Assembly (NCBI GenBank): GCA_937901225.1
Contig: CALCGX010000076.1
Span: 1 to 64,000, forward strand
Length of the DNA stretch: 64,000 bases
Direction of reading: 5' to 3'
Source: an uncultured Bacteroidales bacterium
GTDB taxonomy: Bacteria > Bacteroidota > Bacteroidia > Bacteroidales > Paludibacteraceae
Both the position numbers and the translations under genes were made by a program. Every line of letters starts with the position of its first letter. Positions within the stretch are counted from its first letter, which is position 1. Below are positions 1 through 8,381 of this stretch, piece after piece. The notes beneath the pieces were generated by a model. That model was not told the DNA's origin. It did no database searches and worked only from the letters and a program-made list of their open reading frames with translations.

Positions 1-215
1 TGAAACCACTAACTAACACACAAAAACAACGCCTTCTGAAGGCTATTAAATACCTTGCATTGGCCATTGCTACTGCCATTGCGATGGCTCTAGGTCTTAC
101 CTCGTGTAATGTAACCCGCACTATCACCACCGAGAGCAAATCCCTCAATCAGGGTGATACAGCCATCATCATCCAGACAAAGACCATCGAGTCATACAAC
201 GCCAAAAAGAATTAG
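1..215 (+). CDS. small putative lipoprotein, 5' end just outside window
   Basis: The reading frame enters the window at the second base of what is probably its ATG (the first bases are TG followed by AAA CCA), so at most one base is missing. It encodes about 71 residues. A Lys/Arg-rich start is followed by a hydrophobic, Ala-rich stretch and the lipobox-like LTSC at about residue 35, then a short polar Thr/Ser-rich tail ending in NAKKN. This suggests a small membrane-anchored lipoprotein. Similar mini-lipoproteins occur in Bacteroidales, but I cannot name a function. The gene upstream is unseen. A bidirectional hairpin terminator lies about 55 bp downstream. Confidence 0.6.
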   Translation, partial: KPLTNTQKQRLLKAIKYLALAIATAIAMALGLTSCNVTRTITTESKSLNQGDTAIIIQTKTIESYNAKKN

Positions 216-264
216 TATCTCCTTTGAAGAAAGAAATAGGATACAGATAGCGTGCTATGCGATA

Positions 265-310
265 AAAAAGCAAAATGATAACCTAACGTATCTCTTAGGC
301 TATCATTTTT
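265..310. terminator. bidirectional terminator between lipoprotein gene and tRNA-Lys
   Basis: A 15-bp inverted repeat (272-286 with 295-309, loop 287-294) is flanked by T-runs in both directions. Its one imperfect pair is G-U when read on the minus strand, so it suits the tRNA-Lys transcript best. It also ends in TTTTT for the plus-strand gene. Confidence 0.75.
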
Positions 311-328
311 CGCTTCATTTAGTCTTCG

Positions 329-401
329 TGATTCAGCTGGGGCTCGAACCCAGGACCCCATCCTTAAAAGGGATGTGCTCTACCTGCTGAGCTACTGAAT
401 C
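329..401 (-). tRNA. tRNA-Lys (anticodon TTT)
   Basis: The reverse complement folds as a 73-nt cloverleaf: acceptor GATTCAG/CTGAATC, D arm GCTC..GAGC, anticodon stem with loop CTTTTAA (anticodon TTT), T arm with GGTTCGAGCCC, and discriminator A. CCA is not encoded. It has its own upstream promoter (439-469) and a terminator at 265-310, so it appears to be a single-tRNA transcription unit. Confidence 0.95.
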
Positions 402-438
402 CCACGTTTTAACGCACACTTTCTTGCGAAAGCGGCTG

Positions 439-469
439 CAAAGGTAGTACATTTTTTTGGATTGACCAA
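439..469 (-). promoter_or_regulatory. promoter of tRNA-Lys
   Basis: On the minus strand a TACCTTTG -7 box (439-446) lies exactly 20 bp downstream of a TTG -33 box (467-469). The -33 box is embedded in the longer AAATTTGGTCAA, which is shared with the promoters of the other tRNA and of rpsF. Confidence 0.8.
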
Positions 470-507
470 ATTTTTTAACAAAAAAGTGCTAAATTATGCC
501 AAATTTA

Positions 508-538
508 TTGCTTAATCCAAAATATTTGCGTAACTTTG
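508..538 (+). promoter_or_regulatory. promoter of ispG
   Basis: TTG at 508-510, a 20-bp spacer and TAACTTTG at 531-538 match the Bacteroidota sigma-ABfr consensus. Transcription would start near 545. This rules out the TTG at 536 as a start codon and favours the ATG at 557. Confidence 0.75.
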
Positions 539-556
539 CACCAAATTCGGGCTTTT

Positions 557-1960
557 ATGGACATACAACTGACTTACAACCGCAGGCAAACAAGCACCAC
601 CAAAGTGGGTAATATTGAAATCGGCAGCGAATACCCTGTTCGTATTCAAACAATGGCCAACACTTCCACCAATGATATCGAGGGAAGTGTCGCACAAGCC
701 GAACGATGCATCGAAGCTGGTGCTGAATTGCTCCGCTTCACGACCCAAGGTCTTCGTGAAGTAGAATCCCTTGCACAAATTCACCATCACCTTATCGCCT
801 CATCGCCTCATCGCCCTATCATCCCATTAGTCGCAGACGTGCATTTCCAATCCGATGTGGCAGATGCCGCAGCCAAGGTAGTTGAGAAGGTGCGAATCAA
901 CCCTGGCAATTATATTGACCCTGCCCGCAAGTTTAAGCAAATTGACTATACAGAAGAAGAATATCAATCCGAATTGCAGCGTCTTCGTGCGCGTTTCATT
1001 CAACTACTCAACATCTGCAAAGAGCACAATACCGCCATTCGTTTAGGCGTGAATCACGGCTCTTTGAGTGATCGTATCATGTCGCGATACGGAGATACAC
1101 CCGAGGGTATGGTGGAGAGCTGTATGGAGTTTTTGCGCGTAGCAGTGGCAGAAGACTTCCAAGATATTGTGCTCTCCATCAAAGCCAGCAACACCCTCGT
1201 GATGGTCACTACCGTCCGTCTTCTCGTATGGCAGATGGCAGAAGAAGGCATGCAGTTTCCGCTGCATTTGGGCGTCACTGAGGCAGGTGAAGGTGAGGAT
1301 GGTCGTGTGAAATCAGCCGTAGGCATTGGCGCATTGCTGGCAGATGGCATTGGTGACACCATCCGCGTGAGCCTAAGTGAAGCACCCGAGAAAGAATTAC
1401 CTGTCGCTAGCGCTTTGATTGACTATTTTGCTAACACCCAAAGCATTCGCTATGCGCATGACACCCAAGTCCGCATAGAGAACGCCACCGTATATTTCTC
1501 CAATTCCGACACCGATTGGGCACTCTTTCAACTGCATGCCGCAGCCGAATGTGGTCGCCTATTGTGGGATCACCATTGTACTGAGTTGGTACTCAACAAC
1601 AACCATTTCGCCGCAGAAGATTTGGAGCGCTTGAGCAAAGATATCCTGCAAGCAGCTCGTGTGCGTATGTACAAGACGGAGTATATCTCTTGTCCTGGTT
1701 GTGGACGGACATTATTCGATTTGGAGCAAACCATAGCCCAAGTCAAAGCAGCTACTGCTCACTTGCAAGGATTGAAGATAGGTATCATGGGGTGCATTGT
1801 GAACGGCCCTGGTGAGATGGCAGATGCCGATTATGGCTATGTAGGCGCAGGCCGCGGCAAAGTCAGCCTCTATCGTGGCAAAGAATGTATTCTCAAAAAC
1901 ATCCCCCAAGAGGACGCCGTCACCCAACTTCTCGCCCTGATTGAAGCTGACAAAAAATAA
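557..1960 (+). CDS. ispG: 4-hydroxy-3-methylbut-2-enyl diphosphate synthase (flavodoxin), IspG/GcpE
   Basis: This is the iron-sulfur enzyme of the MEP isoprenoid pathway. It converts 2-C-methyl-D-erythritol 2,4-cyclodiphosphate to HMBPP in the cytosol. The N-terminal TIM-barrel part shows PVRIQTMANT and PLVADVHF; the C-terminal cluster domain has CPGC and the hallmark MGCIVNGPGE, giving three cluster cysteines. The product of about 467 residues lies between the compact E. coli form (372) and the long plant/Bacteroidota form (600 or more), so the central extra domain (roughly residues 290-385) is present but short. I start at ATG 557 because a longer TTG-initiated frame would begin inside the -7 box. 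A tandem octamer repeat lies at 785-816 within the gene. Confidence 0.95.
   Translation: MDIQLTYNRRQTSTTKVGNIEIGSEYPVRIQTMANTSTNDIEGSVAQAERCIEAGAELLRFTTQGLREVESLAQIHHHLIASSPHRPIIPLVADVHFQSDVADAAAKVVEKVRINPGNYIDPARKFKQIDYTEEEYQSELQRLRARFIQLLNICKEHNTAIRLGVNHGSLSDRIMSRYGDTPEGMVESCMEFLRVAVAEDFQDIVLSIKASNTLVMVTTVRLLVWQMAEEGMQFPLHLGVTEAGEGEDGRVKSAVGIGALLADGIGDTIRVSLSEAPEKELPVASALIDYFANTQSIRYAHDTQVRIENATVYFSNSDTDWALFQLHAAAECGRLLWDHHCTELVLNNNHFAAEDLERLSKDILQAARVRMYKTEYISCPGCGRTLFDLEQTIAQVKAATAHLQGLKIGIMGCIVNGPGEMADADYGYVGAGRGKVSLYRGKECILKNIPQEDAVTQLLALIEADKK
785..816 (+). repeat. octamer tandem repeat inside ispG
   Basis: Four consecutive 8-bp units on the plus strand: CATCACCT, TATCGCCT, CATCGCCT, CATCGCCC. 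Their complements, AGGCGATA and AGGCGATG, also occur as tandem octamers inside ileS (26452-26491). The repeat falls in the variable loop just before the conserved PLVADVHF strand. Confidence 0.7.
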
Positions 1961-1986
1961 TTTGCTATCCATACATCATTTGCTGT

Positions 1987-2020
1987 TAGGCACTTCGCTC
2001 CTAAGAAGTGCCTACTTTTT
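1987..2020 (+). terminator. intrinsic terminator after ispG
   Basis: The stem AGGCACTT (1988-1995) pairs with AAGTGCCT (2006-2013) and is followed by ACTTTTT. It lies 27 bp after the ispG stop codon. Confidence 0.7.
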
Positions 2021-2042
2021 ATACGCTAACACGTCCTTTTAT

Positions 2043-2056
2043 ATGTTGTACAACAT
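2043..2056. promoter_or_regulatory. perfect 14-bp palindrome upstream of the glycogen operon promoter
   Basis: ATGTTGTACAACAT is a perfect 14-bp palindrome about 38 bp upstream of the -33 box of the manC/glycogen promoter. It looks like a dimeric regulator site. The regulator is unknown. Confidence 0.4.
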
Positions 2057-2093
2057 GAAACGCAAAAACAACGACATAAAAATCATTTCACAC

Positions 2094-2124
2094 TTGCAGT
2101 TATCAAAAAAAAGTTGTATCTTTG
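2094..2124 (+). promoter_or_regulatory. promoter of manC-glycogen operon
   Basis: TTG at 2094-2096, a 20-bp spacer, then TATCTTTG at 2117-2124. It gives a leader of roughly 30-40 nt before the first plausible ATG codons (2164/2173). Confidence 0.75.
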
Positions 2125-2163
2125 CGGGCTAAAAAAAGAAACACAACTAGACAAATAACTAAA

Positions 2164-3270
2164 ATGCATATCATGAAAGAAAACAATTATTGTGTAATTA
2201 TGGCAGGCGGCGTAGGAAGTCGCTTTTGGCCATTTAGCAGAAACGAAAAACCTAAGCAGTTTCTCGACTTCTTTGGTACTGGTCGGAGTTTGCTGCAAAT
2301 GACCATTGACCGTTTTCGCCCTATCGTACCCATCGAAAACATCTTGATTGTGACCAACATCATCTATCGCGATCAGGTGTTGGAGCAAATCCCTGACTTG
2401 CACTCAAGTCAAGTGCTTTGCGAACCAGCAAGACGAAACACCGCTCCTTGTATCGCATATGCGATGGCACGAATCAAAGCTATGGCAATAAAGAAAGGTC
2501 AAGCCTATGCCAACATCGTTGTTGCAGCAAGTGACCACTTAATTTTACAGGAAGAGAAGTTTAGAGAAGTTATTTGCAAATGCTTCTCATTTATTGAGCA
2601 ACATGACGCATTAGTCACCCTCGGCATGAAACCTACTCGACCAGAAACGGGATATGGTTATATCCAAATGGGCGAGCAAGTAGATGAGGATGGCATGTAC
2701 AGAGTGCATGCCTTTACCGAAAAACCTAATCTGGAAGTGGCTAAAATCTTCGTTGAAAGCGGTGACTTCCTTTGGAATTCGGGTATTTTCATTTGGAATC
2801 TACACGCTATCGAAAGTGCCCTGCAAGAGCATATGCCCGAGGTGGCACAAAAATTCATGCAAGGAGCAGATGTCATGGGTACCGAACAAGAGGAAGCATT
2901 TATCCAAGAAATGTTCCCTACTTGTCCTAGTATATCCATCGACTACGGCGTTATGGAACATGCCAAAAACGTATGCGTCATGCCAAGCGATTTCGGATGG
3001 AGCGACCTCGGCACATGGGGTTCACTCTACGAACTCAGCGATAAGGACGAGCACCAAAATGTAACCCTCCATTCAGATGCCATCTATTATGACAGCCATG
3101 GAAACATTGTAACTTTGCCTAAAGGGCATTTGGCAGTGATTCAAGGATTAGAAGATTGTATCGTATCTGAATCCAATGGCGTACTATTGATTTGCAAACG
3201 CGCAGATGAACAACAAATCCGCCAATTCTACATGGATGCAGAATTGAAATTTGAAGGCAAGTTTAATTAA
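2164..3270 (+). CDS. manC: mannose-1-phosphate guanylyltransferase
   Basis: This cytosolic nucleotidyltransferase makes GDP-mannose from mannose-1-phosphate and GTP. The start of the protein carries the nucleotide-binding signature IMAGGVGSRFWPFSR followed by PKQFLDFFG. FTEKP and WNSGIFIWN are further family motifs, and the chain ends in a beta-helix-like region. At about 369 residues it is the single-domain form without the C-terminal isomerase of bifunctional AlgA. ATG 2164 and ATG 2173 are both possible starts; 2173 gives the usual MKENN-type N-terminus. The gene lies 15 bp before the debranching enzyme and shares its promoter, so sugar-nucleotide supply may be co-regulated with glycogen metabolism. 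Confidence 0.9.
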   Translation: MHIMKENNYCVIMAGGVGSRFWPFSRNEKPKQFLDFFGTGRSLLQMTIDRFRPIVPIENILIVTNIIYRDQVLEQIPDLHSSQVLCEPARRNTAPCIAYAMARIKAMAIKKGQAYANIVVAASDHLILQEEKFREVICKCFSFIEQHDALVTLGMKPTRPETGYGYIQMGEQVDEDGMYRVHAFTEKPNLEVAKIFVESGDFLWNSGIFIWNLHAIESALQEHMPEVAQKFMQGADVMGTEQEEAFIQEMFPTCPSISIDYGVMEHAKNVCVMPSDFGWSDLGTWGSLYELSDKDEHQNVTLHSDAIYYDSHGNIVTLPKGHLAVIQGLEDCIVSESNGVLLICKRADEQQIRQFYMDAELKFEGKFN

Positions 3271-3285
3271 ATTCCAAAATAATCT

Positions 3286-5226
3286 ATGAGTTATTTGAAT
3301 TTTGACAAGACATTGTTGATCAACCTTGAGCGCAGCTTGAGCAAGGAAATGATCCGCACCAATCGTGCAGGAGCCTACAACTCAACAACGCTCATCGATT
3401 GTAACACACGCAAATACCATGGGCAACTCGTATTGCCCTTGGGCGATCCATTGCCAGAAGGCAATTACGTACTGCTCGGCAGTCTAGATGAGACTGTGAT
3501 TCAGCATGGTGCAGAGTTCAACTTAGGTATCCACCAATACGGAGAGAATACCTACATGCCCAACGGACACAAGTACATCCGTGAGTTTGATTGTGAAGTA
3601 ATCAGCAAGACTACCTACCGCGTAGGTGGCGTAATCTTGACTAAAGAGCGAATGTTGGTTAGCTTCGAGCCACGTGTATTGATTCGCTACACACTGGTAG
3701 AAGCACACTCACCTACCACCTTACGCCTCAAACCTTTCTTAGCATACCGCAACACCAACGAACTCACCCAGGAGAACGACAACGCATGCTCAGACATGCG
3801 TGAGGTAGTCAATGGTCGCGTAGCAAGAATGTACGAATCATTCCCTGAGTTGTACATGCAATGTTCAAAGAAAGTAGAGTACACGCACGCGCCTGCATGG
3901 TATAAAGGTATAGAGTACATGAAGGAGCAAGAACGTGGATTTTCGTACAAAGAAGATCAGTTGGTCCCTGGTTGGTTTGAGATGCCTATGAAGAAGGGCG
4001 AGAGCGTAATCTTCGCTGCTGGTATCAGCGAAGTCAATCCAAAGACCCTTAAAGCACTATGGGAGAAAGAACTCAAGCGCCGTTCAGCACGTGATACCAT
4101 GTTTGGATGCTTAAAAAATGCTGCTTCACAATTCTACAAACGAGAAGGCGACAAGTGCTACCTCCTTGCTGGTTATCCATGGTTCAAAGCTTCAGCACGT
4201 GAAGAGTTTATGGCAATGCCTGCGTGCACGATGGGTATCGGTCGCCCTGAGTATTGGGATGCGATTGTTAACAAGACTGCCACAGAGGAAGTGCGCAACT
4301 TCATAGAAGGTAGACCTTGTAAACTGACTGGTATGGACGAACCCGATGTATTGCTATGGTTTATTCATGCACTACAAGAATACGCAGCTTATACATCCAT
4401 AGAAGAAGTTACCCGTCTATATGGTCAACTCATCATAGACATCATGTTGTTTATCCGCAGACAACAACATCCACGCCTATTCTTGCACAACAATGGTCTG
4501 CTGTGGGTAGATGGCAAAACACGTCCTGCTACATGGATGAACGCTGTAGAAGATGGACGTCCTATCACGCCACGTACAGGCTACGTGGTGGAAATCAACG
4601 CTTTGTGGTATAACGCACGACTCTTTACTGCTGACATCCAACGCCAATTGGGTAAGGAGCAAATTGCAGATTTGATGGAATACCAAGCAGAAATCACCAA
4701 GGATAGTTTCATCAAAACCTTCTGGAATGGCGTATACCTAGATGACTACGTGGATGGCGACTACCATAACAATGAGGTGCGCCCTAATCAAATCATCGCT
4801 GCTTCGCTACCATATTCTCCACTCGACCGTCGCCAATGTAAAGCAGTCGTAGATATATGCACTAAGGAGTTGTACACTCCTAAGGGATTGCGCACTATCT
4901 CGCCTAAGAGTGGCAACTACCGCCCAGTATATATCGGCGGACAATTGGAGCGCGACCGCAACTTCCACAATGGTCCAGTTTGGCCATGGACCATCGCTGC
5001 ATATACTATCGCATACCTCAAGGTTTACCAACATTCGGGCGAAAACTTCATCCATCGTCTGCTGACTGGCTATGAGGCTGAGATGAGCGAACTATGTATC
5101 GGTACGCTCAACGAACTCTACGATGGCAACCCGCCATTCAAAGGACACGGAGGTATGAGTTATGCACCAAGCGTGGCATCCGTAATCAAAGTATATAACA
5201 CCTTAAAACAATACGAATCCAAATGA
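3286..5226 (+). CDS. glycogen debranching enzyme (amylo-alpha-1,6-glucosidase type)
   Basis: A 646-residue cytosolic glycoside hydrolase, predicted to remove alpha-1,6 branches of glycogen. The N-terminal domain (about 1-270) begins with EMIRTNRAGAYNSTTLIDCN and KYHGQLV, typical of the archaeal/bacterial GDE N-domain. The C-terminal alpha/alpha barrel (about 280-640) has LTGMDEPDVLLWFI, WVDGKTRPATWMNA, EINALWYNA and NGPVWPW, which match the GH133-like debranching domain. The stop codon overlaps the start of the next gene (ATGA at 5223-5226), so the two are translationally coupled. It forms a glycogen operon with a glycogen synthase-like GT and a GH57 enzyme. Confidence 0.9.
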   Translation: MSYLNFDKTLLINLERSLSKEMIRTNRAGAYNSTTLIDCNTRKYHGQLVLPLGDPLPEGNYVLLGSLDETVIQHGAEFNLGIHQYGENTYMPNGHKYIREFDCEVISKTTYRVGGVILTKERMLVSFEPRVLIRYTLVEAHSPTTLRLKPFLAYRNTNELTQENDNACSDMREVVNGRVARMYESFPELYMQCSKKVEYTHAPAWYKGIEYMKEQERGFSYKEDQLVPGWFEMPMKKGESVIFAAGISEVNPKTLKALWEKELKRRSARDTMFGCLKNAASQFYKREGDKCYLLAGYPWFKASAREEFMAMPACTMGIGRPEYWDAIVNKTATEEVRNFIEGRPCKLTGMDEPDVLLWFIHALQEYAAYTSIEEVTRLYGQLIIDIMLFIRRQQHPRLFLHNNGLLWVDGKTRPATWMNAVEDGRPITPRTGYVVEINALWYNARLFTADIQRQLGKEQIADLMEYQAEITKDSFIKTFWNGVYLDDYVDGDYHNNEVRPNQIIAASLPYSPLDRRQCKAVVDICTKELYTPKGLRTISPKSGNYRPVYIGGQLERDRNFHNGPVWPWTIAAYTIAYLKVYQHSGENFIHRLLTGYEAEMSELCIGTLNELYDGNPPFKGHGGMSYAPSVASVIKVYNTLKQYESK

Positions 5227-6479
5227 AAGCATTGATGTTCGGTTGGGAGTTCCCTCCTCATATCCTTGGCGGTTTGGGAACAGCGAGTTACGGACTAACT
5301 CGCGGCATGGCGCAACAGGAGGACATGGAGATTACCTTCGTTATCCCAAAACCATGGGGCGATGAAGACCAGTCTTTCTTGCGTATCATAGGTGCTAACA
5401 GTGTACCTGTGGTATGGCGAGACAACAACTATGACTATGTGCGCCAACGCATGGAAGGTAAAATGTCGCCTGAAGAATATTACCACTTGCGCAACAATAT
5501 CCATTATGATTATTCACGCATCGGCACCGATGATCTCGGCTGCGTAGGATTCTCTGGTCGTTATCCAGACAACCTGCTTGAGGAGATCGGCAACTACGAG
5601 GCTGTCGCCAGCGTATTGGCTTCTGCTTTGCAGTTTGATATCATCCATAGTCACGATTGGCTCACCTACCCTGCTGGCGTATTTGCTAAGCAGATATCAG
5701 GCAAACCACTCGTTATTCACGTACACGCTACTGACTTTGATCGTAGCCGTGGTAACGTCAACCCTACGGTATATGCCATTGAGCGTAGAGGTATGGACGA
5801 AGCCGACCATATCATGTGCGTAAGCGAACTCACTCGCCGCACCGTGATTGAGAAATATGGTCAGCCACCTCACAAGGTGAGCACTGTACACAATGCTGTA
5901 GAGCCATTGGCCAATCCTGATGAGTTTATCAAGCACGATCGTAAAGACAAACTCGTCACCTTCCTTGGTCGTATCACTATGCAAAAAGGTCCAGAGTATT
6001 TCGTAGAAGCCGCAGCACGCGTATTGGCTAAGACCGATGGCGTACGCTTCGTGATGGCTGGTAGTGGAGATATGATGAACAAAATGATTGACCTCGTAGC
6101 TCAACGTGGTATCGCAGACAAATTCCACTTCCCTGGCTTCATGCGCGGACGACAAGTGCAAGAGGTATTGGCTGATTCCGATGTGTATATCATGCCTAGT
6201 GTAAGCGAACCATTTGGCATTTCGCCATTGGAGGCTATGCAAGTAGGTTGCCCATCCATCATCTCACACCAATCGGGCTGCGCAGAGATTCTGTCGCATG
6301 CGATAAAGACCGACTACTGGGATATCGACGCTATGGCGGATGCTATCTATGCCATTGTGAAGTATCCTGCCATGTACAAGTCATTGCGCGAACTAGGTCG
6401 CGACGAGGTGAACAACATCAAGTGGTATGACGCAGGATTGAAAGTACGTCGTATCTACGACATGGTACTCGGTTGGTAA
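5223..6479 (+). CDS. glycosyltransferase, glycogen synthase-like (GT4)
   Basis: A 418-residue GT-B fold enzyme. The N-terminus has FGWEFPPHILGGLGTASYGL, the glycine-rich acceptor-side loop of glycogen/starch synthase-like GTs. The central part has HSHDWLTYPAG, and the C-terminal nucleotide-sugar domain has FLGRITMQKGPEYF and the EPFGISPLEAMQ acidic motif. Placed between a debranching enzyme and a GH57 enzyme, it most likely elongates alpha-1,4-glucan; the donor (UDP- or ADP-glucose) cannot be told from sequence. Its start overlaps the upstream stop codon by 4 bp. Confidence 0.85.
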   Translation: MKALMFGWEFPPHILGGLGTASYGLTRGMAQQEDMEITFVIPKPWGDEDQSFLRIIGANSVPVVWRDNNYDYVRQRMEGKMSPEEYYHLRNNIHYDYSRIGTDDLGCVGFSGRYPDNLLEEIGNYEAVASVLASALQFDIIHSHDWLTYPAGVFAKQISGKPLVIHVHATDFDRSRGNVNPTVYAIERRGMDEADHIMCVSELTRRTVIEKYGQPPHKVSTVHNAVEPLANPDEFIKHDRKDKLVTFLGRITMQKGPEYFVEAAARVLAKTDGVRFVMAGSGDMMNKMIDLVAQRGIADKFHFPGFMRGRQVQEVLADSDVYIMPSVSEPFGISPLEAMQVGCPSIISHQSGCAEILSHAIKTDYWDIDAMADAIYAIVKYPAMYKSLRELGRDEVNNIKWYDAGLKVRRIYDMVLGW

Positions 6480-6480
6480 C

Positions 6481-6513
6481 ACTTAAAAACTTTTAAAACT
6501 CTTAAAACTTTTT
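6481..6513 (+). repeat. AT-rich 9-mer imperfect tandem repeat
   Basis: Between the GT and GH57 genes, units ACTTAAAA, ACTTTTAAA, ACTCTTAAA and ACTTTTTC follow each other. It is one of several short tandem repeats in the window. No gene or clear promoter is seen in the 56-bp gap. Confidence 0.5.
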
Positions 6514-6535
6514 CAACGATTAAAATCATACAGTC

Positions 6536-7843
6536 ATGAAAAATATTTGTTTTTGCTTTCAGATGCACGCTCCTTACCGAATGAAGCGTTATCGTTTTTT
6601 TGAGATTGGTCAGGACCACTACTACTACGACGACATGCTGACCGAAGAGCATGTAATTTGGTTGGTCCACACCTCCTACATGCCTCTTTGCAGAACTTTG
6701 CAAGAGATGATTCGCCTATCCAAAGGTCGGTTCCACTGCGCTTTGAGTGTTTCAGGTGTCATGTTGGAGATGCTACAGCAGTACGCTCCTGAGATGATTG
6801 ACGTGCTCAAAGACTTGGCTGACAGCGGTTGCGTAGAGTTTGTGGCCACACCTTACAGCCAATCATTGGCTACTGTCTATAGCGACACCGAAGCTGCAGA
6901 GCAGTTGCAATCGCAACAAGCTATGGTGAAACAACTCTTCAACCAACAATCCACCACCATCTGCAACACCGAGCTCATCTATTCCGACGAGATTGCTATC
7001 TCGCTCTACCAACAAGGCTACAAAACCGTGATGACCGAGGGCGCAAAGCACGTATTGAGTTGGAAGAGCCCTAACTACGTCTATAGCAGTGCATCTGCAC
7101 CTAAAATGAAGATGCTCCTCCGCAACTCCTACCTCAGCGATGAGTTGGCATTCCATTTCGCAGACCCTGATTGGCACAACTATCCGATGGATGCTGAGCG
7201 ATACATAGAGCAATTGGCTGCATTGCCAGAGGAAGAGCAAGTAGTCAACATCTGGGTAGGCGCAGAGACCTTCGGCATTCGCCAACACGCTATGACAGGC
7301 ATTTTTGATTTCTTGAAGGCCTTGCCATACTTCGCTTTGGAGCAAGACATGAGCTTTACCACCCCAAGTGAAGCTGCCAAGAAACTCGCAGCTAAAGACG
7401 TGGTTGTGGCTCCATATCCTATCACGTGGGCAGGCGAAGCTAAAGATCTGAGCATCTACAATGGTAATGACCTCCAACAAGAGGCATTACAAAAGCTCTT
7501 CGCTGTAGCGGAACGCGTACACCTCTGCAAAGACAAACAACTCAAGCACGACTGGCTACTCTTGCAGGATGTCAATTACATGCATTATATGAACCACATC
7601 GACCAAGGTGCTACACACTACGAGTCCGCTTACGATGCGTTTATCAACTACATGAACATTCTCTCCGACTTCCTCCAACGTGTGGATGAGCAATACCCAA
7701 CCACCATTGAGAACGAAGAACTCAACGAACTACTCAAGACCATCCAAAACCAAGAGAAGGAAATCGAACGCCTTGAAAAGCAACTTAATGAAGCTAAAAA
7801 AGCAGCTCCAAAGAAAACTTGTGCAAAGAAAGCTGAAAAGTAA
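6536..7843 (+). CDS. glycoside hydrolase family 57 alpha-amylase-like protein
   Basis: A 435-residue cytosolic enzyme of the GH57 type acting on alpha-glucans. The N-terminal barrel begins with FCFQMHAPYRMKRY, the region of the GH57 His-containing first motif, followed by the long helical and barrel segments of the family (FHCALSVSGVMLEML, NTELIYSDEIA, WVGAETFGIRQ). Residues from about 380 form a charged coiled coil and then a Lys/Ala-rich tail ending KKTCAKKAEK, which is low-complexity and not part of the catalytic fold. It is last in the manC-glycogen operon and is followed by a hairpin terminator. Confidence 0.88.
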   Translation: MKNICFCFQMHAPYRMKRYRFFEIGQDHYYYDDMLTEEHVIWLVHTSYMPLCRTLQEMIRLSKGRFHCALSVSGVMLEMLQQYAPEMIDVLKDLADSGCVEFVATPYSQSLATVYSDTEAAEQLQSQQAMVKQLFNQQSTTICNTELIYSDEIAISLYQQGYKTVMTEGAKHVLSWKSPNYVYSSASAPKMKMLLRNSYLSDELAFHFADPDWHNYPMDAERYIEQLAALPEEEQVVNIWVGAETFGIRQHAMTGIFDFLKALPYFALEQDMSFTTPSEAAKKLAAKDVVVAPYPITWAGEAKDLSIYNGNDLQQEALQKLFAVAERVHLCKDKQLKHDWLLLQDVNYMHYMNHIDQGATHYESAYDAFINYMNILSDFLQRVDEQYPTTIENEELNELLKTIQNQEKEIERLEKQLNEAKKAAPKKTCAKKAEK

Positions 7844-7871
7844 TCTTATTGATAAGAATAGTAAAACAATC

Positions 7872-7900
7872 GAAGGGTGTGCCAAGTGTACACCCTTTTA
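7872..7900 (+). terminator. intrinsic terminator of glycogen operon
   Basis: GGGTGT (7875-7880) pairs with ACACCC (7890-7895) and is followed by TTTTATT. It lies about 30 bp after the GH57 stop codon. Confidence 0.65.
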
Positions 7901-7964
7901 TTCGCCTATTACAAAAGGTTTAAATGAAGCAATAAATAAATGTTGATGGTTTTGTTGTAGGTTT

Positions 7965-8008
7965 AACAAAAAAATCAGACATTCCGGATTTTACCTAAGT
8001 GTCTGATT
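7965..8008 (-). terminator. intrinsic terminator of the CAT-anticodon tRNA
   Basis: On the minus strand AATCAGACA (8008-8000) pairs with TGTCTGATT (7981-7973) and runs into seven T residues. It lies about 10 nt after the tRNA 3' end. Confidence 0.8.
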
Positions 8009-8017
8009 CTTATTTTG

Positions 8018-8091
8018 TAGCGGGACCCAGGATTGAACTGGGGACCTCATGATTATGAATCATGCGCTCTAACCAGCTGAGCTATCCCGCC
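8018..8091 (-). tRNA. tRNA with CAT anticodon (elongator Met most likely; Ile2 possible)
   Basis: The reverse complement folds as a 74-nt cloverleaf: acceptor GGCGGGA/TCCCGCT (first pair G-U), D arm GCTC..GAGC, anticodon stem CATGA/TCATG with loop TTCATAA, T stem CCCAG/CTGGG, discriminator A. It lacks the three G-C pairs next to the anticodon that mark initiator tRNA. Elongator Met and lysidine-modified Ile(CAT) cannot be separated with certainty by eye. It has its own promoter and terminator. Confidence 0.92.
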
Positions 8092-8126
8092 ATGCTAAAA
8101 AGAAGTGTTCATCTCAAAAGCGGGTG

Positions 8127-8157
8127 CAAAGGTACAACAATTATTTGACTTGACCAA
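8127..8157 (-). promoter_or_regulatory. promoter of the CAT-anticodon tRNA
   Basis: On the minus strand TACCTTTG (8127-8134) lies 20 bp from TTG (8155-8157). The -33 region again reads AAAATTTGGTCAA. Confidence 0.8.
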
Positions 8158-8257
8158 ATTTTAGGTCATTTTTTTCACATTTTTGTCAAATATAGGTCTA
8201 TTTTTCTCTTTTTTTACGCCGTTTGACAGGGAAAAATAGAGTTTTTTGACAAAAGAT

Positions 8258-8288
8258 TTGCTTAAATAAAATAATTGTTGTACCTTTG
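8258..8288 (+). promoter_or_regulatory. promoter of rpsP
   Basis: TTG at 8258-8260, a 20-bp spacer and TACCTTTG at 8281-8288. It implies a leader of about 85-90 nt. Confidence 0.75.
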
Positions 8289-8335
8289 CACGCTTTTTCG
8301 TGTAAAAGGCATACCATTAAATTATTTATTAACTC

Positions 8336-8363
8336 GGACATGCAACTCGTGCAGTTGTAGTCC
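8336..8363 (+). promoter_or_regulatory. hairpin in rpsP leader
   Basis: GGAC (8336-8339) pairs with GTCC (8360-8363), enclosing CAACT/AGTTG, about 20 nt before the rpsP start. It could be a leader element for autogenous control of S16. This is inferred from position and structure only. Confidence 0.35.
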
Positions 8364-8381
8364 ACAAATAGCAACAAACAA

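Noticed and set aside
536..556. TTG-initiated N-terminal extension of IspG
   Set aside because: The TTG lies inside the -7 box of the predicted promoter, so it would not be transcribed; ATG 557 fits.
5697..6242. Antisense frame of 181 codons opposite the glycogen synthase-like gene
   Set aside because: His/Tyr-rich shadow with no recognisable domain; the sense gene is clear.
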